19,861 nt of DNA from Chloroflexota bacterium (lineage in GTDB: Bacteria > Chloroflexota > Anaerolineae > CG2-30-64-16). The position numbers and the translations under genes were made by a program. Positions within the stretch are counted from its first letter, which is position 1, and every line of letters starts with the position of its first letter. Positions 6,357 to 13,911 of this stretch are shown in pieces. The notes under the pieces were generated by a model. It searched no databases and was not told the origin of the DNA. It saw only the letters and a list, made by a program, of their open reading frames with translations. Where the stretch lies: positions 1-19,861 of the forward strand of contig JAKPQT010000566.1 of assembly GCA_029555885.1 (NCBI GenBank), written 5' to 3'.

Positions 6357-7781
6357 ATGATACTGGAAGCACTCACCAAAGCGCAGATCGGGCGCATCCA
6401 CGACGCGTCGCTGGAAATCCTGCGCACGGTCGGCGTGCGCATTCCCCACGCCGAGATGCGGCGGCGATTCCGCGCGGCGGGCGCGGAGGTGGATGAGACG
6501 CACGAAGTCGTGCTGATCCCCGAGCGACTCGTCCACGAGGCCCTGGCGAGCTGCGGCAAGACGTTCACCATCTACGGCCGCGACCGGTCGCGCACGGCGC
6601 GCTTCGGCCAGGGCACGCGCAACTACAACTCCACCGGCGGGCAGGCGCTTTGGCTGTCCGATAACGGCACGGAGCGGCGCTATGCCAGCCTGGAGGATGT
6701 GGCGACCGCGGCGCGGCTGGCCGATGGGCTGCCGCACATCAACATCGCCGGCGCGATGGCCGAGCCGTACGAGATCCCCACCGGCTATCGCGTCGTGGAG
6801 GTCGCGGCTGCGCTGCTCGCGCACACGACCAAGCCGCTCCACTTCTTCTTCCACAACCGTGCGACCACCCGGTATGTGCTCGAACTTTTCGCGGCGATTG
6901 CGGGCAGCGAAGCAGACGCGGCGGCCTATCCCCTGGCCTACCCCTTCCTGGAGCCGATCAGCCCGCTCAAGTTCCCGTACGAGGGCATCGAGGTGCTGTT
7001 CGAGACCGCGCGTTTCTCGCTGCCCGTGCCCATCGGGCCGATGGCGCAGGTGGGCGCGACCGCGCCCGGCACGCTGGCCGGCACGCTGGCCCAGGAGAAC
7101 GCGGAGATCCTGGCGGGCATCTGCGTCACCCAGCTTGTCAAGCCCGGGCTGGCCGTCTGCTACGGCGGCATCCCGCACGCGTTCGACATGCGCACCAGCC
7201 AGATCATCTTCGGCGGGCCGGAGCAATCATTGATGGCGGTTGCGATGGCACAGATGGGCAAGCACTACGGGCCGCCGGTTTATGTCAACGTCGGGCTGAC
7301 CGACAGCAAGATTCCCGATGCACAGGCCGGGATGGAGGCGGGCGTCTCGCTCATGTGCGGTTCGCTGGCCGGCGCGGACATCTTCGGCCACCTGGGCATC
7401 TGCGGCGCAGACCAGGGCGCGTCGCTTGCTATGCTGGTCATGCAGCACGAGCTGATCGGCTACGTCGAGCGGGTGCTGCGCGGCTTCGAGGTGGACGACG
7501 AGACCCTGGGGCTGGATGTCATCCGGTCGGTGGGTCGGGACAGCACGTTCCTCTCGGAGGAGCACACCGTCCGGCACTTCCGTAAGGAATTGTGGTTCCC
7601 CCGGCTGCTCGACCGCCAGTTCTGGTCGCCCTGGGTCGAGGCGGGCGCGGAGACGATGCTCGACCGCTGCATCGCGCTGAAGGACAGGGTGCTCCGCGAG
7701 CACGAGCCGGTCCCTCTGGACGCGGACACGCGGCGCGAGGTGGACAGGATCGTGGTCACCGCGCGACGGGAGTTGGGGTAA
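6357..7781 (+). CDS. MttB-family (trimethylamine methyltransferase-like) protein 2
   Basis: This 474-residue protein is a clearer MttB homolog than its upstream neighbour. It begins LTKAQIGRIHDASLEILRTV, carries STGGQALW near 91-98, and has the conserved late block DSKIPDAQAGMEAG around 316-329 followed by FGHLGICGADQG. Like protein 1 it has no in-frame TAG and so no pyrrolysine. Characterised Pyl-free relatives demethylate glycine betaine and similar compounds, passing the methyl group to a corrinoid protein; that partner is not in the window. ATG 6357 is preceded by GGAG at 6348-6351. The two MttB proteins share the fold signature but little obvious sequence, so they are old paralogs or different specificities rather than a recent duplication. 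Its transcription would end before the convergent URO-D gene. Confidence 0.9.
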   Translation: MILEALTKAQIGRIHDASLEILRTVGVRIPHAEMRRRFRAAGAEVDETHEVVLIPERLVHEALASCGKTFTIYGRDRSRTARFGQGTRNYNSTGGQALWLSDNGTERRYASLEDVATAARLADGLPHINIAGAMAEPYEIPTGYRVVEVAAALLAHTTKPLHFFFHNRATTRYVLELFAAIAGSEADAAAYPLAYPFLEPISPLKFPYEGIEVLFETARFSLPVPIGPMAQVGATAPGTLAGTLAQENAEILAGICVTQLVKPGLAVCYGGIPHAFDMRTSQIIFGGPEQSLMAVAMAQMGKHYGPPVYVNVGLTDSKIPDAQAGMEAGVSLMCGSLAGADIFGHLGICGADQGASLAMLVMQHELIGYVERVLRGFEVDDETLGLDVIRSVGRDSTFLSEEHTVRHFRKELWFPRLLDRQFWSPWVEAGAETMLDRCIALKDRVLREHEPVPLDADTRREVDRIVVTARRELG

Positions 7782-8008
7782 GCGCGTCCACTCAGGACGG
7801 TTTCATGGTGCGACGGGTGAAGCGACCTGGCAACTGAAATTGCGGCTACCATTACGAAGTCTGCCTTCGGAGACTGCTGGCTAGTCGCTGCAGAGCGACC
7901 TCGCAAGGGTGGCTGCGACTTACAGTCGCCAGGCCGAGAGAACTGCGAGACCTTGCGGGCCAGTCGTGCCCACCTGTCCTGCTGGCAGCAGGCTAGCACA
8001 ACTGCAAA
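7782..8008. other. Hairpin-rich spacer between convergent genes
   Basis: This 227-base gap between convergent genes shows no credible coding frame. It holds several short stems: CGAAG/CTTCG at 7855-7869 (overlapping AGTCT/AGACT at 7858-7875), GTCGCT/AGCGAC at 7884-7899, and GCGACT/AGTCGC at 7915-7929. These could act as bidirectional termination or be remnants of a dispersed repeat. No T-run follows any of them. Confidence 0.4.
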
Positions 8009-9196
8009 CTACCACCCCCGCTGCCATTCGTCTATCAGCGCGGCAACGTTGCGGCGGATCAGCGGCGAGTCCTCCCGCACGTTGTCCACCGGCGACAGGA
8101 TGAAGCGGCCGCCGGGCGCGAGAGTCTCCAGCGCGCGGCGCACCTCTGAGCGCACCTCTGCCTCATCCCCCTGTTCGACGGTCAGGTGACCGTTGACCCC
8201 GCCCCACAGGCAAACGCGGTCGCCAACCTGCTGCTTCGCGCGCGCCAGGTCCCACTCGCGCGGGTCGACCCCGATGATGACATCCACGCCCGCCTCCGCG
8301 ATGAGGTCCAGCAGGGGCATCGCCTTCGCGGTGATCAGGTAGCCGAGCCGCGCGCCGTGCTCGTGTGCGAGACGCACGTCTGCGGCAAGGATGGGCTGGA
8401 TGAACTTGCGCCAGGCCGCCGGCGTCCAGAAGTCGGTGTTTTCGTACCACGCGCGCTTGACGTACAGGTCGATCCCTGCATCCAGCACCACCCGCATGCG
8501 CGCCCGGTTCCAGGTTGCAATGATGTCGAGCATCTCCGCCAGGAAATCGGGCTGGTCATACGTGACATACACCATCCGCTCCAGCCCGTAGACCCAGCCG
8601 ATCAGGTCCGCACCGACGCCCCAGCCGCCCGTGACCAGCAGGTCGTGTCGTCGCGCGAGCGCCAGCAGTGACTCCGCATCGGCGCGGAACGCATCGACAT
8701 CCGCCGCGGCCGGCTCAGCCAGCAGGCAGCGCAGCGCGGGCAGGTCCGCCGGGCCGTTGACCGGGAAGCGCCGCGCCCGAGAGGTGATGTAGTCATCCAG
8801 AAAGGGTACGTGATTGCCCCAGCGCCAGTCGTCCGTCTGGCGCACTTCCACGCGCAGCGTCCCGGCGGGCGTGCGGTACTCTTTGAACAGAACGGGCAGT
8901 TCCTCGTCACCCGGCGTCTCACGCCACTCCACAACCTCCACCGCCGGGTCATGGCGCACGGGCAGGCCGTGCAGGTTGTAGTGGTCGTTCACCACCACCG
9001 GCGGACGGCCCGGTAACTGCACGCAGGTGTCCAGGCCCAGCTCGACCTGTCGCAGGACAAACTCCTCGTAGGAGTTACAGGTCGACTTGAGCCCGTTGTA
9101 GAGCATGAAGCTGCACGGCGTGTGGTCCACGGGAAGGCCGTCGAGCGCGGCGAGCATGCGCTCGCGCGATGAGAGGATCGGAGAAGATTTCTGCAT
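8009..9196 (-). CDS. Divergent URO-D superfamily protein
   Basis: This 395-residue protein follows the URO-D fold order: SSRERMLAALDG at 9-20, the mid-protein DAGIDLYVKRAW at 239-250, then WTPAAWRKFIQPIL at 257-270 and HEHGARLGYLITAKAM at 278-293, closing with LSPVDNVREDSP. In zinc methyltransferases such as MtaA a His-x-Cys motif follows the strand where GYLITAKAM is found here, so the expected metal site is absent. The protein is therefore probably an enzyme of another chemistry or a non-corrinoid methyl-handling protein. The start at 9196 has GAGGAA seven bases upstream on the minus strand. It is transcribed away from the GH2 gene. It differs clearly from the URO-D gene at 299-1414 and is not a recent copy of it. 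Confidence 0.82.
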   Translation of the reverse strand: MQKSSPILSSRERMLAALDGLPVDHTPCSFMLYNGLKSTCNSYEEFVLRQVELGLDTCVQLPGRPPVVVNDHYNLHGLPVRHDPAVEVVEWRETPGDEELPVLFKEYRTPAGTLRVEVRQTDDWRWGNHVPFLDDYITSRARRFPVNGPADLPALRCLLAEPAAADVDAFRADAESLLALARRHDLLVTGGWGVGADLIGWVYGLERMVYVTYDQPDFLAEMLDIIATWNRARMRVVLDAGIDLYVKRAWYENTDFWTPAAWRKFIQPILAADVRLAHEHGARLGYLITAKAMPLLDLIAEAGVDVIIGVDPREWDLARAKQQVGDRVCLWGGVNGHLTVEQGDEAEVRSEVRRALETLAPGGRFILSPVDNVREDSPLIRRNVAALIDEWQRGW

Positions 9197-9231
9197 GGGA
9201 TTCCTCGGCGTGTGGTTGGAGTGCTGCGGTT

Positions 9232-9260
9232 ATTATGCGGTAAGTAGAGCTGCTGGGCAA
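9232..9260 (-). promoter_or_regulatory. Candidate promoter for the minus-strand URO-D gene
   Basis: On the minus strand TTGCCC (9255-9260) and CATAAT (9232-9237) are separated by 17 bases, matching four and five of six sigma70 consensus positions. The -10 lies about 36 bases before the start codon. It is a plausible but unproven promoter. Confidence 0.5.
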
Positions 9261-9329
9261 GCCTGCCTGAGAGCCCGGTTGTTGCGGCATATAATCCTGA
9301 AAACCACAATGCTGAATGTCCGAAATCGC

Positions 9330-9342
9330 GTCAACCGTTGAC
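9330..9342. promoter_or_regulatory. Operator-like palindrome overlapping the GH2 -35 box
   Basis: GTCAAC C GTTGAC has perfect 6-bp arms around one central base and covers most of the TTGACA -35 box of the GH2 promoter. A repressor bound here would block RNA polymerase. LacI-type sugar regulators often use short palindromes like this, but no regulator gene is in the window. A second short palindrome, TCACA GG TGTGA, lies at 9349-9360 in the promoter spacer. Confidence 0.5.
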
Positions 9343-9366
9343 ATGACCTCACAGGTGTGATAGCAT
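9338..9366 (+). promoter_or_regulatory. Sigma70-type promoter for the GH2 gene
   Basis: A perfect TTGACA (9338-9343) is followed after exactly 17 bases by TAGCAT (9361-9366), which matches four of six -10 positions. Transcription would start near 9373. That start would leave only about ten bases before GTG 9383, which favours a translation start at ATG 9410 or later. Confidence 0.65.
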
Positions 9367-9409
9367 CGGGGCAACGTGGACTGTGTACCGGCCTATTCGA
9401 GATGTCGCG

Positions 9410-12145
9410 ATGATGGACTCCGGCTATGGCGCTGCAATGATCCTGCCGCTGGACGGCGAGTGGGGTTTCGCCCTCGGTGGCCGCGGCGCGTGGAGCACCA
9501 TCCGAGTCCCGGGCTGCTGGGAAGCGCAGGGCTTCAGCAAGACCATCGATGGGCCGGCACACTACCGCCGGAGCATCACTATCCCCCCCGACTGGGCCGG
9601 GCGGCCCGTTTTCCTCGAATTCGATGCGGTCAGCTACGCGTGCCGCGTCACCCTCAACGGCATCCCGGTCGGCGAGCACCTGGGTCTATGGACCCCCTTC
9701 AGCCTGGACGTGACCGCGGCCGCGCGGCCCGGTGTAGAAAACCTGCTGGAGCTGGAGGTCTGGAAGCCCGGCGACCGGTATCCCATGCGCAGCAGCCTGG
9801 CCGGCTTCCTGCCCGACGTTGCCACCACCTTCGGCGGCATCTGGCAGTCCTGCCGCCTGACCAGCTATACGCACGCTTTTCGGGATCTCAAGCTGGACGC
9901 GGAACCTGATACGGGCCGGCTGTATGTACATGGGAGCCTCTTTACTTCCCGCCCCGATCTGACAGGTATCGTGGATATCACGGTCGATCTGGCCGGGCAG
10001 ACCGTGGCGCGCGCCGACCTGCCTGTGGCCGCGGACGGCGTACTGGACGTCGCGCTGGACATCCCCGACTTTATGCGCTGGTCGCCTGAACAGCCTACCT
10101 TATATAATGCAGGATTTGCTTGGCAGCAGGCCGGCGCCGTGGTCGCCGCGGCGCAGCGGCGCATCGGCTTCCGGCAGTTGGCCGCAGACGGCAACCGCAC
10201 CCTGCTCAACGGGCAGCCGGTCTGCCTGCGCGGCGCGCTGTCATGGGGCTGGGACCCGGACGTGATTGCGCCGTATTACACGCCGGACAAGGCGCGGCAG
10301 GAGTTCCGCATCCTGCGGGCGATGGGCTTCAACCTGGTCAAGCTCTGCCTCTTTCTGCCCAACCAGGCCTACTTCGACTCGGCTGACGAAGAGGGGATGC
10401 TCCTGTGGGTCGAATTCCCGATGTGGCTGCCGGAGGTGACGGAGGCGCTGTGCGCACAGGCGCCCGGCGAGTATGCCGATTACGTCCGCCTCACGCGGCA
10501 CCACCCCTCGGTCGTGCTGTACACGCTCGGCTGCGAGATGGACCGGTCGGTGGGGTCCGCGCTGCTCGGCACGCTCAACCGGGTCGTGCGGGATAGCGTC
10601 AGCCACGTGCTCGTCTGCGACAACAGCGGCTCGGGCGAATCCTACGGCGGGCTGGACTTCGACTTCGCAGACTTCACCGACTACCACCCCTACTACGACC
10701 TGCACTACTTCGAGCCCCTGCTGGACAACTGGCGCCGCGACTGGAAGCCGCCGCGGCCGTGGATCTTCGGGGAGTTCAACGATCAGGACGGCTTCCGCGA
10801 CCACGCTGAGCTGGTTGCTGCGGCCGAAGGAGAGAAGCCGTGGTGGATGACCGAGGACCTGCCGGTCGCGAGCTGGCGGCCGGAGGCGCGGGCCATCGTC
10901 GAGGCCGAGGCGCGGCTGGCACCCGTCCTGTGCGATTGGAACGCGCGTGAACTTGTGGAGATTGCTAACCGCCAGGCCCTCGTGACCCGCAAGTACACGC
11001 TGGAGGCGGTGCGCCGCCGCGCGGGCATGGGCGGGTACGTGGTCACCGGGCTGCGCGACACGCCCATCGCAACCTCGGGCGTGCTGGACGACCTGGGTCG
11101 CCCGAAATGGGACCCCGCCGAGTTCCGCACGTTCAACGCGGACACGATCCTCTGCCTGGAGGTGGGCCGGCGCCGGCGCTGGACGCACGGCGGCGACCGC
11201 CCCAGCCCCATCGACCCGCACAACTGGTGGGCCGGGGAGACGGCCCGCTGGGATCTCGTCCTGCACCACACCGCCGCGCCCATCCCCGATGGCGTCGTAC
11301 TCACCTGGCGGCTGGCGCGCCCGGGCGGTGAGGTGCTGTGCGAGCACGAAGTCGCACTTTCTGGCCCGCTGTCGCCGGGCGACCCACAGGTGCTGGTAGC
11401 AATGGAGTGCACCCTGCCGACTGCCAACCGGCCCGAACGGCTCACCCTCTCCGCAGAGCTGCGCCGCGCAACGGGCGACCACGCCCTCGTCGCTCAAAAC
11501 CGCTGGCCGGTCTGGGTCTACCCTTGGCCCGGCGAGCTGGACAGCATCGCGCTCTATGACCCCGCCCACCTCATCGATGAGCAGGCCGACCGCCTGAGCC
11601 TGGGCACGCGCGTCGACAGGCTGCGCGGCAGGCAGCGGCCCCGCGTGGCGCTGGCGACACTCTGGGACGCCGAGGTACAGCGTTATGTGGAGCGCGGGGG
11701 ACGCGTGCTGTACTGGCAGCCGGGGGCCGGCCCGCTGCACGCGCACCGCGGCCCGTTCTGGCGCGAGGCGGTCAAGCTGTTCCCCGCGCACCCGGTCTGG
11801 GATGTCTTCCCGGTTGACGGCCACGCGGACATGCAGTTTTTCGGCCTTGCAACGGACGTGATGTTCGAGCCCGGCCGCCTGCCCGACGCGCTCGGAGCCG
11901 GGCAGGTCAGAGAGATCCGGCCGCTGCTGCGCCGCCTGGATGCGCGCAGCTTCGAGATGCACGATTATCTCGTGGAGGTGGAGCTTGGCGCGGGCCGTGC
12001 CCTGTTGACGACCCTGCGCTTCGACGGCGGTGCGGGCAGCCAGCCGGTCGGTTTCCGCCGCAACGTGAGCGGTTATGCCCTGCTGTCAATTCTGTTGCGC
12101 TATCTGGATGGAACCCTGCTGCCTATCCGAAAGAGAGTAGCATAG
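9410..12145 (+). CDS. Glycoside hydrolase family 2 enzyme
   Basis: This protein of about 911 residues is a retaining exo-glycosidase (beta-galactosidase/beta-mannosidase/beta-glucuronidase class). Order: jelly-roll sugar-binding domain (LDGEWGF near 14-20, to about 165), Ig-like domain to about 260, then a TIM barrel opening with LLNGQPVCLRG near 265. The barrel shows DEEGMLLWVEFP and HHPSVVLYTLGCEMD, placing the acid/base at Glu376, and FGEFND, placing the nucleophile at Glu455. The residue before the acid/base is Cys375, where GH2 enzymes normally have Asn. After about residue 715 comes an extra C-terminal region with YVERGGRVLYW that resembles a glutamine-amidotransferase-like fold. No signal peptide is visible, so it is probably cytoplasmic. 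GTG 9383 and ATG 9437 are alternative starts. It has its own promoter. The substrate is unknown. Confidence 0.88.
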   Translation: MMDSGYGAAMILPLDGEWGFALGGRGAWSTIRVPGCWEAQGFSKTIDGPAHYRRSITIPPDWAGRPVFLEFDAVSYACRVTLNGIPVGEHLGLWTPFSLDVTAAARPGVENLLELEVWKPGDRYPMRSSLAGFLPDVATTFGGIWQSCRLTSYTHAFRDLKLDAEPDTGRLYVHGSLFTSRPDLTGIVDITVDLAGQTVARADLPVAADGVLDVALDIPDFMRWSPEQPTLYNAGFAWQQAGAVVAAAQRRIGFRQLAADGNRTLLNGQPVCLRGALSWGWDPDVIAPYYTPDKARQEFRILRAMGFNLVKLCLFLPNQAYFDSADEEGMLLWVEFPMWLPEVTEALCAQAPGEYADYVRLTRHHPSVVLYTLGCEMDRSVGSALLGTLNRVVRDSVSHVLVCDNSGSGESYGGLDFDFADFTDYHPYYDLHYFEPLLDNWRRDWKPPRPWIFGEFNDQDGFRDHAELVAAAEGEKPWWMTEDLPVASWRPEARAIVEAEARLAPVLCDWNARELVEIANRQALVTRKYTLEAVRRRAGMGGYVVTGLRDTPIATSGVLDDLGRPKWDPAEFRTFNADTILCLEVGRRRRWTHGGDRPSPIDPHNWWAGETARWDLVLHHTAAPIPDGVVLTWRLARPGGEVLCEHEVALSGPLSPGDPQVLVAMECTLPTANRPERLTLSAELRRATGDHALVAQNRWPVWVYPWPGELDSIALYDPAHLIDEQADRLSLGTRVDRLRGRQRPRVALATLWDAEVQRYVERGGRVLYWQPGAGPLHAHRGPFWREAVKLFPAHPVWDVFPVDGHADMQFFGLATDVMFEPGRLPDALGAGQVREIRPLLRRLDARSFEMHDYLVEVELGAGRALLTTLRFDGGAGSQPVGFRRNVSGYALLSILLRYLDGTLLPIRKRVA

Positions 12146-12198
12146 TCCCTTGCGGACGTTCTGACGGGCACAAGGCCCCTACGCTACGAGTTGTTACG

Positions 12199-12225
12199 AA
12201 GGAGGTGATGCCCCGACGGCGGTGA
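12199..12225 (+). other. Perfect Shine-Dalgarno-like 11-mer with a mini-ORF
   Basis: AAGGAGGTGAT at 12199-12209 is fully complementary to the conserved 3' end of 16S rRNA, yet lies about 95 bases before the lipoprotein start. It overlaps ATG 12208, which opens a five-codon frame (MPRRR) ending in TGA 12223-12225. That stop overlaps an ATG at 12225 whose frame runs past the lipoprotein start. A related GGCGGTGATGCCC follows the 11-mer. It may be a leader that loads ribosomes, or coincidence in a G-rich spacer. Confidence 0.3.
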
Positions 12226-12303
12226 TGCCCGCACGACCGGATGAAACCAAATTCGCAGTTTTGCCAGCCTGCTTTCCTGTCAGTGAGAGAAAGGAAGGAA
12301 GCG

Positions 12304-13833
12304 ATGAAGAAGTCAGCCCTCTATCTGTTGGCCCTGCTGATGATTGCCAGCCTGGCACTCGCCGCGTGCGTCGCGCCGACGCCGCAGGCGCCCCCTGCTG
12401 CGGCCGAACAACCGACTGCCGTACCCCCGACTGAAGCACCTGCAGCTGCTGAGGCCCCAACCGAAGCGCCGACCGAGCCTCCGGCAGCCGAAGCGCCCGA
12501 AGCCACCCCTGAGCCGACCGTCCCGCCCACGCCGACCCGCGCACCCGTTGACACGGCCAAGTGCCCGGACGGCGCGTACTACGTCGGCGTCCATGACTGG
12601 TCGAGCGCGGACCGCCAGGAATACTGGGATCAGGTCATCGCGGCTTTCAACGACGCGCACGACTGTATCAAGGCCGAGACCGTGAAGCTGCCCGAGGACC
12701 GCGCAGTCCGGCTCAACGAGCTGTCTGCCGGCACTGCACCGGACCTGGTCGGCTTCGACTCGTCAGACCTGCCGCGCGTTGCCATGCTTGGCTACCTGGC
12801 GGACCTGACGCCCATCATGGCGAACGACCCTGAGTTCAACCCGGATGAGGTCTTCTTCGAGTCCGTGTGGAAGACCGGTTTTGTAGATGGCAAGCCGGTC
12901 GCGATTGCCAAGGACTACAGCGTCAGCGCGTTCTATGCCAACACCGGCCTGCTGGAAAAGGCCGGCATCGAGGTCCCTGAAGAGGGATGGACCTACGATG
13001 AATACCTGGACATCGCGCAGCAGCTCACGCTGGACGAGAATGGCAACAACGCTGCCAGCCCCGACTTCGACCCAACGAAGGTGGTGCAGTGGGGGGCAAG
13101 CTCGCCCTTCTGGGGAGGCGATACCGGCTGGTGGCGCGGGTTCCAATCGTTCCTCTATTCCTGGGGCGCACACACCATCAGCGATGACGGCACGACGACC
13201 ACCGGCTACATCAACAGCGATGACGCGATCGCGGCCTGGGAATGGTATCGCGACTTCATCCACGAATATCACGTCGCGCCGACCGCCAACTACCTGAACG
13301 CCAGCGGCCTGACCAACGACAAGCTCTTCTCGCAGGGCAAGCTGGCTATCTCCGGCTCGTACTGGGGCCCGTGGTTCCAGGATGTCTTCAACGCATCGCC
13401 CGACCTGAAATGGCAGGCCATCCCGCTGCCCACCGGACCTGGCGGGCACGAAGCTGCCATCATGTGGATGGGCTGGGGCATCAACAGCAAGTCGAAGAAC
13501 CCCGAGGCGGCCTGGGAGCTGCTCAAGTGGCTGACGACCGCACCGGGGCAGCGCGTGTTTGCGCTGAAGGCCCTGACCGGCGACAAGGCGACCGCGGCCG
13601 AGTTGCAGCAGGAGAAGGATCCGTACTGGAGCGTGTTCCTGGCCGAGGTGCAGTACCAGGGCCGGCTGGATGATGGGACGACGCCCTTCTACACCACCTG
13701 CGTGGATATCCCGGCGAGCAAGCTGCTCGCGCGGCTGTTCGGCGACGATGGCCCGTCCCTGGACATCAAGGCCGAGCTGGACAAGCTGGCCGCCGACGCT
13801 GACAAGTGCCTGGCGGAATCGAAGATCGAATAA
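12304..13833 (+). CDS. Extracellular sugar-binding lipoprotein of an ABC importer
   Basis: This 509-residue lipoprotein captures the substrate and delivers it to the permeases that follow. The start ATG 12304 has GGAAGGAAG immediately upstream; a longer in-frame start at 12241 would put extra residues before the signal peptide. Residues 1-21 form a signal with the lipobox LAAC, so Cys22 is lipidated. Residues 23-80 are a Pro/Ala/Thr/Glu-rich tether rich in PTEAP units. The family 1 solute-binding fold starts near 88 and includes GTAPDLVGFDSSDLPRVA and a late GINSKSKNPEAAWELLKWLT. The mature domain has paired cysteines (Cys87, Cys121, and two near the C-terminus) that could form disulfides. 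Aromatic residues around FWGGDTGWWRG suggest sugar stacking. The exact sugar is unknown. Confidence 0.93.
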   Translation: MKKSALYLLALLMIASLALAACVAPTPQAPPAAAEQPTAVPPTEAPAAAEAPTEAPTEPPAAEAPEATPEPTVPPTPTRAPVDTAKCPDGAYYVGVHDWSSADRQEYWDQVIAAFNDAHDCIKAETVKLPEDRAVRLNELSAGTAPDLVGFDSSDLPRVAMLGYLADLTPIMANDPEFNPDEVFFESVWKTGFVDGKPVAIAKDYSVSAFYANTGLLEKAGIEVPEEGWTYDEYLDIAQQLTLDENGNNAASPDFDPTKVVQWGASSPFWGGDTGWWRGFQSFLYSWGAHTISDDGTTTTGYINSDDAIAAWEWYRDFIHEYHVAPTANYLNASGLTNDKLFSQGKLAISGSYWGPWFQDVFNASPDLKWQAIPLPTGPGGHEAAIMWMGWGINSKSKNPEAAWELLKWLTTAPGQRVFALKALTGDKATAAELQQEKDPYWSVFLAEVQYQGRLDDGTTPFYTTCVDIPASKLLARLFGDDGPSLDIKAELDKLAADADKCLAESKIE

Positions 13834-13844
13834 CGCGACGGATT

Positions 13845-13882
13845 GGGGTGTCTGGATGGGCAGTTGCCCATCCAGACACCCC
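13845..13882. terminator. 38-nt perfect palindrome between binding protein and permease
   Basis: Arms 13845-13862 (GGGGTGTCTGGATGGGCA) and 13865-13882 are exact reverse complements around GT. The structure starts 11 bases after the binding-protein stop and ends about 15 bases before the permease Shine-Dalgarno. In other sugar operons a stem-loop at this point makes the binding protein more abundant than the permeases by stabilising the upstream mRNA and limiting read-through; the same role is inferred here. There is no T-run. Confidence 0.7.
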
Positions 13883-13911
13883 GCGCAGGGGGACGGGAAA
13901 GGAGGGACATC

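Noticed and set aside
4802..7781. Pyrrolysine-containing MttB genes
   Set aside because: No in-frame TAG occurs within either coding region, so they read as Pyl-free homologs.
9290..9295. Perfect TATAAT on the plus strand as the GH2 -10 box
   Set aside because: No acceptable -35 lies 16-18 bases upstream; the TTGACA/TAGCAT pair downstream is better placed.
9349..9360. CRP-type binding site
   Set aside because: The arms are TCACA then TGTGA with a two-base centre, the reverse of the TGTGA-N6-TCACA arrangement.
10241..11962. Long minus-strand open frame (573 codons) opposite the GH2 gene
   Set aside because: It is a shadow of codon bias in a high-GC gene; its translation shows no recognisable domain, while the plus strand carries clear GH2 motifs.
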